64,000 nucleotides of DNA. It comes from Sisyra terminalis. Lineage: Eukaryota; Arthropoda; Insecta; Neuroptera; Sisyridae. The DNA lies in the NCBI GenBank assembly GCA_958496175.1, contig OY292274.1:33953482-34017481 (forward strand). The letters are read 5' to 3'. Under the pieces are notes generated by a model, which was not told where the DNA came from, made no database searches, and was given only the letters and a program-made list of their open reading frames with translations. The position numbers and the translations under genes are program-made. Below, in pieces: positions 60,842-64,000 of the stretch (position 1 is its first letter; each line of letters starts with the position of its first letter).

Positions 60842-60891
60842 ATTTTGCCGAATCCGATTATCTGGCTGAAGTACCGAATATTCGGCAAAAT
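60842..60891. repeat. Inverted repeat with TTTTGCCGAA stem
   Basis: ATTTTGCCGAAT (60842-60853) pairs perfectly with ATTCGGCAAAAT (60880-60891), with a 26-nt loop. The palindrome CCGAATATTCGG overlaps the right arm. The motif recurs at 61884-61920. Its style fits subterminal repeats of hAT elements. Confidence 0.85.
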
Positions 60892-60920
60892 ATGGGTACA
60901 TTTTACGGATGATAAGTTTC

Positions 60921-61259
60921 TAGTGTCCGACCGAACTTTTGATTTCGACAAAAAACGTGTTTTGCCTTAGTTTTGGTTTCGGCTGTCATCAATCTGAAAA
61001 TATGGCCCTATGGCCGAAACCGAAACTGAATTCGTGAGGTTTTACACAACGATCGGATATGCTTGATGCACGGAGTTGCGAACAATGAAATGACATTTTG
61101 ACGATTTTGCATTCGTACTAATGTCCAAAATAAATTTTGCATATATTTTTTTTTTGTATTATGAAATATAGATTTGGATGGAGAGTTTCAAAGTCAAAAA
61201 TTCGAAAATCTGTTTCCGTTTCGGTTTTGGCCGTAAAAACTTGTTACGGTCGGACACTA
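60921..61259. mobile_element. hAT-type MITE, family E
   Basis: Ends TAGTGTCCGACCGAAC and, from the right, TAGTGTCCGACCGTAAC make strong inverted repeats. Subterminal blocks of GGTTTCGG and CCGAAACCGAAAC lie inside. The 8-bp flanks TAAGTTTC (60913-60920) and CAAGTAAC (61260-61267) match 5 of 8. It is 339 bp. A 69-codon frame (61137-61346) exits the right end and is not a gene. Confidence 0.8.
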
Positions 61260-61821
61260 CAAGTAACCCAAGGAAAAATAGTATATCAAAAATACCTACG
61301 AAAAGAAAAAAATGTAGATAGAATATTTGATCAGTTGAAAATATAATTTCTTCATTGCTTAAGCTTTAAGTTTAGCATGACTGTGAAGAGAATGACATAT
61401 TTGGTTGCCAAAAAATTTTCTTCATACTCAGCTGAAAACCAATTTTCTGGGATAAATTCAAGTGCAAGAATTTAAACAAAAACATTTTAGAAGATTTGAA
61501 ATTGTGTTAAGACAAACCAAGTAGAACAAAAGTATCTTTTCCACTTTGTAAGAAAATAGTTATTCAAAAAAATGATAAAACCGTTGAAATATACGATAGT
61601 TTTTGAAACTGCCGTGAAGAAATTGCTATAGATACTAAAATGCAAAATGATGAAGGCCTGGAAAATAATATAAAAAGAGATTGATTTTATATGAAATCTG
61701 TTCGCCGGCAAGTCTTTACAAGTGGTGATCAGCAAATGCAAAACAGTATCTAAGCTTCACTGAATCCTTAAGATTTGTAAACATTTTCCTGACAATAGTT
61801 TATAAAGCAGTGGTTTAATGG

Positions 61822-61853
61822 CCGTGGTTCTTAACCTGGGTTCCATCGAACCT
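61822..61853. mobile_element. hAT terminus fragment
   Basis: GTGGTTCTTAACCTGGGTTC followed by CATCGAACC matches the common hAT terminal pattern CAGTGGTTCTCAACCTGGGGTTCC, split here by the terminal CA missing. The other end was not found, so this is a truncated relic. Confidence 0.5.
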
Positions 61854-61883
61854 TTGTGAGTCAACTTTTAACTTTTGTTAAAG

Positions 61884-61920
61884 TTAACTTTTGCCGAACC
61901 CACGATTCGGCAAAAGTTAA
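61884..61920. repeat. Perfect 15-bp hairpin
   Basis: TTAACTTTTGCCGAA (61884-61898) and TTCGGCAAAAGTTAA (61906-61920) are exact reverse complements around the 7-nt loop CCCACGA. It shares TTTTGCCGAA with the 60842-60891 repeat. No T-run follows on either strand to suggest a terminator, and no gene adjoins it. Confidence 0.9.
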
Positions 61921-62179
61921 GACATCCCCGACTCATATATCTTAACCTATGTTTTAAGAATAAATTATATTTAATTTTTCCAATTAAGAAGAGTTTGGTT
62001 AATGCGCATATGAAACTGATGAGAGTCAATATCTCTAGCAAGGTTAGGAATTACTGATATAAAGGGACAGGCCATTTTTCGAAGCAAGTCTTGTTTATGA
62101 GATCATAAAGATCATTCATTCTAACTAACCACTGACAGATTTTAAGTACAAAAGGAAATTATTTGTGATTTAAAAAAAA

Positions 62180-62345
62180 ATTAAGGTTATTCGAGGTAGT
62201 TCGTGCCTATTTTTGTTAGGTGGATAAAGACAAATCTGAATTTCCCACTGAAATATCTGAGAGGTTCAAGAAGGACGAAATTTTTAAGTTGCCTGAAAGA
62301 TGAAGACAGGTTATAAAGCAAAGTAGCAAATAAATAATTTAATCG
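62180..62345 (+). pseudogene. Mariner-like transposase C-terminal fragment, second copy
   Basis: The plus frame reads FPTEISERFKKDEIFKLPER, stop, RQVIKQSSK. It fits the mariner C-terminal pattern F...GI..LPERW..VI..NG.Y, with a stop in place of Trp, as in the related piece at 2925-3060. No catalytic residues or terminal repeats are visible. Confidence 0.4.
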
Positions 62346-62689
62346 AAACACAAAAGTAACGCGTTTCAGCTTTTATTCAAAATTTTGATATGAGGTTTCC
62401 GGACAACCAAATATTTCTGATTTAATTTTATTATTTATTGCGTTTTTTTCCATATTTTGATATTTTGTATTCACCTGAATACCGTATATTGAAAAATATC
62501 AAATAGTATAATAGTTGTATATTCGTGGCATCTATAGTAATAACTTTAGCCATATTGACAAATTTTGAATCATTTTGCCACGGTAGAGTTTTTTTTATTG
62601 ATACACATTTTGATACTATATGTATTTCTTACTTCTAAGAAGAATATAGAACACAGTTTGTGTTAATGGTTGTTTATTAAACTCCAGTT

Positions 62690-63580
62690 TTGATTATAAC
62701 CGTAGAAGTAGGGGTAAGGCAAGGTTGTATACTCTTTCCTTTCTTCTATAACATATACAGCGAATACACCATAAGGATAGATAGTTCTTGATATATGGGA
62801 AAGTATAATATCTATTAACGGTAAAGAAAATAAAGAGCTTAAGATATGCCGACGACCTTGTAATAGCAGCAGGTCAAGAAGTCGAGATAATGAATAGTTA
62901 CCAATTTTAACGAGCAGTACGGTCTGAAAATTAATGAAAAAAGAGAACGAAAAAAATGATTGTTGACAAAGTAATAATTCATCAGAAGTTATAGAAATAA
63001 ATGGCTGCAAAGTAGTATCATATATCTCATACCCAGGAATATTAGTCATTAAGATCGGAAGATGTAGTGAAGAAACCAATTGATATATAGCAATAGCCAG
63101 AACAGTAACTGCGAAACTAATGAAAATATGGAAAAGTACATCCATTTGGAAAAATACTAACTAACGCACTGATTTTTCCAATTGTCACATACGCCTGCAG
63201 AGTTTGGTGCCTAAAAAAATCTACAAGCGCAAAATTGAAGCCTTTGAATTATAAGTATGTACATAAAGGTGCATATTAAGAGTCTCATGAAGGGAAAAAA
63301 GAAGTAATAAGTCAATCTTGCATGAAATACATACATTAAATACTCATAAGTATGATAAACAAAGTAACAAGACATACTTGCGGGACTTCGGTCATATGGC
63401 TGGGAAAACTGTAGAAATAGAATTACTTATAGTTGAAAGAAAATTAAAAGACAAACAAAGCAGAAGAAGATCCCCTAAACAATGGTCTAACCATATAAAG
63501 AATTTGACAGGTTACTCATTTCTTTAAATCATATACATCGAGCACTGGACAGGGATACACCAATGTATCACCAAACTCAT
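62690..63580 (+). pseudogene. RTE-like LINE reverse transcriptase to 3' end, heavily decayed
   Basis: The plus frame from about 62697 reads VEVGVRQGCILFPFFYNIYS (motif B; usually VRQGC.LSP.LFN.Y). A second frame has RYADDLVIAAGQEVEI with the catalytic YADD at 62845-62856. Then come EQYGLKINE, IFPIVTYACRVWCLKKS near 63170-63218 and, from about 63384, FGHMAGKTVEIELLIVERKL with SRRRSPKQWSNHIKNLTG. This order is that of RTE-like reverse transcriptases and their C-terminal region. Many stops and frameshifts make it inactive. A 160-codon minus-strand frame (62663-63145) is an antisense shadow of it. Confidence 0.85.
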
Positions 63581-64000
63581 ACGTAAATAACTCGGTTTGA
63601 TACCTTCTTATTTTACTGAAATCTACATACTCTAATATTTGTATACTTGAATTCGTATATTCACGAGTATAATCATAAAAGAAATCCAAATTAATTTCGA
63701 ACTTTTTAGAAAAATCGGTATAGAAAATCCAAACTAAAAAAAATGAAATTAATTAATATCATCTCGAAATTTTGTACTTGAAGAAAATATTCCCTAAAAT
63801 TAATTCAGAAAAAAATAACTGAACTTGTCTAAGACAACATAATACGAATTTATATTTTTTGGCCTAAAGTAATCTACAATAGTCATCAGTACCTACATAT
63901 TTGAAATAAAATATAGAGATAGTTTACATTTAGCCCAGAAAAACATTTTATATTGTAGATATTAAGCTATTTAAAATTATTGATCATCCTAAAAGTCAAA
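63581..64000. other. Non-coding stretch, nothing recognised
   Basis: AT-rich with no open frame. The preceding LINE does not appear to continue past about 63580. Confidence 0.45.

Noticed and set aside
62663..63145. 160-codon open frame on the minus strand, the second longest in the window
   Set aside because: It lies antisense to the decayed RTE-like reverse transcriptase and its translation resembles no protein family.
1..64000. CRISPR arrays, operons, ribosome binding sites, riboswitches or prokaryotic terminators
   Set aside because: The window is eukaryotic. No spaced direct-repeat array or bacterial gene organisation was seen.
1..64000. LTR retrotransposons or integrated viral sequences
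   Set aside because: I saw no paired long terminal repeats, primer-binding site, gag/protease/integrase motifs or capsid-like frames.

Overview
The window looks like nuclear DNA from an insect, or at least an arthropod. It is very AT-rich and eukaryotic, with long (TA)n microsatellites, short unrelated ORFs, and decayed copies of transposon families common in insect genomes: Penelope-like, Jockey, RTE-like, Helitron, mariner, Tc1, pogo/Tigger and hAT elements, and tRNA-derived SINEs. I could not recognise a single host protein-coding gene or intact structural RNA gene. The stretch is best read as intergenic or intronic DNA. No order or species can be assigned from this alone.

Layout. 0-12.5 kb: two copies of a 220-bp palindromic MITE, two non-autonomous Helitrons (one interrupted by a hAT-type MITE), and a tRNA-derived SINE interrupted by another MITE. 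15-19 kb: a cluster of coding remnants comprising a Penelope-like GIY-YIG tail, a Jockey-type reverse transcriptase 3' end, a mariner transposase and a Tc1-like transposase tail. 19-26 kb: mostly featureless, with a possible retroelement tail and SINE-like heads. 26.5-30 kb: a pogo-type MITE, a hAT-type element, an inverted pair of Penelope-like 3' ends each carrying a hammerhead ribozyme motif, and an RNase-H-type LINE tail. 31-36 kb: a Tigger transposase fragment, a second SINE copy, and a MITE split by a hAT element. 36.9-38.7 kb: a long inverted repeat. 41.7-45.3 kb: a Tigger-like element, a complete TA-flanked Tc1-like deletion derivative, and a LINE with RNase H and an A-rich tail. 46 kb: an RTE-like tail. 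53-57.7 kb: a third SINE copy, a near-perfect 56-bp-arm hairpin with a GC-rich loop, and a Helitron helicase tail. 60.8-63.6 kb: a hAT-type MITE, small hairpins, a mariner-like tail and an RTE-like reverse transcriptase remnant.

Nothing here works together as a pathway. The genes are relics of independent mobile elements, nearly all carrying stops or frameshifts. The most informative content is structural. Three nested insertions can be dated against uninterrupted sibling copies inside the same window. The Penelope-like pair, which differs at about 7 positions in 255, has what look like hammerhead ribozymes directly after both stop codons. All family calls rest on motif recognition by eye, with no database search.
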